DNA of 7,753 nucleotides, from contig CALLHT010000152.1 of the NCBI GenBank assembly GCA_938009335.1, positions 1-7,753 on the forward strand, written 5' to 3'. Source of the DNA: an uncultured Rhizobiaceae group bacterium (GTDB lineage Bacteria > Pseudomonadota > Alphaproteobacteria > Rhizobiales > Rhizobiaceae). A program made the position numbers and the translations under genes. The notes under the pieces are model-generated. The model was not told the origin of the DNA. It saw nothing but the letters and a program-made list of their open reading frames with translations, and made no database searches. This document shows positions 6,483 to 7,753 of this stretch, one piece after another. The stretch's first letter is position 1. Every line of letters begins with the position of its first letter.

Positions 6483-6485
6483 CGC

Positions 6486-7753
6486 ATGTTTGGACTTCCC
6501 ATCGCTTTTGCTTCTCCGCTTCTTTTGACAGCGCTGCTGTCTTTACCGGTCATCTGGTGGTTGTTGCGGCTTACACCGCCGCGCCCGCAACAGGAGGTGT
6601 TCCCCCCCACTCGCATTCTGGCGCGATTGCGCGAGAAAGAAGAAACGCCTGCGCAAAGCCCATGGTGGCTGACACTTCTTCGTTTGACCATGGCAGCATT
6701 GGCGATTTTGGCAATGGCCGGCCCCATTCTCAATCCGCAACAATCGACTCTCTCAGGCGAAGGTCCTATTTTGATGGTGATTGATGATGGTTGGGCATCA
6801 GCAAGTGATTGGGACAGTCGCAGAAATACCGCAAATGCGATTTTGGCAGATGCGCGTGAGAGCGGACGATCTATCGCCTTGATTAGCACCACGCAACGCC
6901 CAGGATGGGATGGTGAAATTAAGGCGCCAGAACAGGCATTAGAACAACTCTTGGCCGCTGAAGCCCGTCCCATGGAACCGGATCATGCAAGCGCTGCGCA
7001 GCAAGTAACCGCCATCGCAGAAAGCCGCGCCTTCGAAGATATTATTTTTCTGTCCGACGGTTTGGAACGTGAGGGCAGCGCTAATCTGAATAGCTCGCTT
7101 GCAGCATCCGGTTCCAATTTAAATGTATTCAGCAGCGACACAGAACTCCTCTATGCGATCGAAACAGTTTCCAATGAACCGAGACAAATGATCGGTACGT
7201 TGATCCGAACCGAACAAACAACGCCTGCTGAGTTGGAACTTCTGGCAAAAGACGAAAAAGGGCTGACAATTGCGCAGACACGCGTGGTTTTTGCTGCAGG
7301 AAGCCAACGCGCAGAGTTCATGTTTGATGAGCCTGTTGAGTTGCGCAATCAAATCGCACGATTGGAAACCGCTGCTAATCGCAACGCTGCGTCTGTGCAA
7401 TTGCTGGACGAAAGCAATCGCCGCAGATTAGTAGGACTGATTTCCGGCGAGGCATTTGACCAATCGCAGCCTCTACTGTCGCCTCTTTACTATATATCGC
7501 GTGCGCTAGAACCTTTTTCTGATTTGCGCCGATCAGATGATGCGAATGTAACTGCGTCCGTTCCAGACTTGGTCAATCAAGGCGTGAACACTATCATTCT
7601 CGCTGACGTTGGCACAATTTCAGAAGCAGCAACCCGCCGTCTTAAAGAGTGGGTAGAGAGTGGTGGTCTGCTAATCCGTTTCTCTGGCCCTCGTTTGGGG
7701 GCAGCGCCAACCCGAGACTTGCTACCGGTAGAGATTCGCCCCGGCGACCGCAG
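6486..7753 (+). CDS. BatA/DUF4159-type inner-membrane protein, 3' end cut by window edge
   Basis: An open frame of 422 complete codons runs from the ATG at 6486 past the window edge. AAGG lies nine bases before the start, which follows the DUF58 stop by three bases. The N-terminus has the BatA-like pair of membrane helices, about 5-27 (FASPLLLTALLSLPVIWWLL) and about 60-82 (WWLTLLRLTMAALAILAMAG), joined by a loop carrying RPQQEVFPPTRIL. A von Willebrand A-like domain begins near 91 with PILMVIDDGWASASDW, where the DxSxS motif is replaced by DDGWA, so metal binding there is doubtful. From about residue 370 a second alpha/beta domain (NTIILADVGTISEAA, EWVESGGLLIRFSGP) resembles the glutamine-amidotransferase-like fold that precedes DUF4159 in family members. 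Full-length relatives are, from memory, about 900 residues with DUF4159 at the C-terminus, so that domain would lie outside the window. Probably the membrane component served by the MoxR/DUF58 pair; function unknown. Confidence 0.88.
   Translation, partial: MFGLPIAFASPLLLTALLSLPVIWWLLRLTPPRPQQEVFPPTRILARLREKEETPAQSPWWLTLLRLTMAALAILAMAGPILNPQQSTLSGEGPILMVIDDGWASASDWDSRRNTANAILADARESGRSIALISTTQRPGWDGEIKAPEQALEQLLAAEARPMEPDHASAAQQVTAIAESRAFEDIIFLSDGLEREGSANLNSSLAASGSNLNVFSSDTELLYAIETVSNEPRQMIGTLIRTEQTTPAELELLAKDEKGLTIAQTRVVFAAGSQRAEFMFDEPVELRNQIARLETAANRNAASVQLLDESNRRRLVGLISGEAFDQSQPLLSPLYYISRALEPFSDLRRSDDANVTASVPDLVNQGVNTIILADVGTISEAATRRLKEWVESGGLLIRFSGPRLGAAPTRDLLPVEIRPGDR

Noticed and set aside
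6455..6973. 172-codon minus-strand open frame
   Set aside because: It is antisense to the start of the DUF4159-type gene, which has membrane helices and operon spacing; the product is Ser/Arg-rich, as shadows often are.

Overview
The window looks like a piece of an alphaproteobacterial chromosome, most likely Hyphomicrobiales (Rhizobiales) with a base composition near 50 % GC as judged by eye. The main evidence is gene order. A leftward block of DUF1285 protein, CoA-pyrophosphatase-type Nudix hydrolase and CCA-adding enzyme stands back to back with a rightward block of MoxR ATPase, DUF58 protein and a large BatA/DUF4159-type membrane protein. I know this arrangement as recurrent in that order. 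No tRNA, rRNA, CRISPR array, insertion sequence or clearly broken gene was seen.

Left part (1-1804, minus strand). A compact three-gene operon reads leftward: a protein with a shortened, receiver-like N-terminus and a conserved-looking C-terminal helical domain; a small Ras-like GTPase that starts on the base after the previous stop; and a Roadblock/LC7 protein that overlaps the GTPase by 23 bases and is cut by the window edge. Pairing of a small GTPase with a Roadblock protein recalls MglA/MglB and the actinobacterial conservons. The third protein has no assigned role. This is the least explained part of the window. Its 166-base upstream gap holds several inverted repeats and a weak promoter candidate.

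Middle part (1971-4458, minus strand). DUF1285, Nudix and CCA-adding enzyme form a tight operon. The Nudix gene begins at a TTG twelve bases after the DUF1285 stop, and the CCA gene overlaps the Nudix gene. A good sigma-70-like promoter (TTGCCA, 17 bases, TATAAC) lies in the divergent gap. The visible functions are housekeeping: tRNA 3'-end synthesis or repair and nucleotide clean-up.

Right part (4576-7753, plus strand). MoxR, DUF58 and DUF4159-type genes follow with a one-base TAATG overlap and then a three-base gap. The likely arrangement is a MoxR AAA+ ATPase working with a DUF58 (von Willebrand A-like) partner and a two-helix inner-membrane protein. The last gene runs off the right edge. 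The substrate of this system is not known from the sequence.
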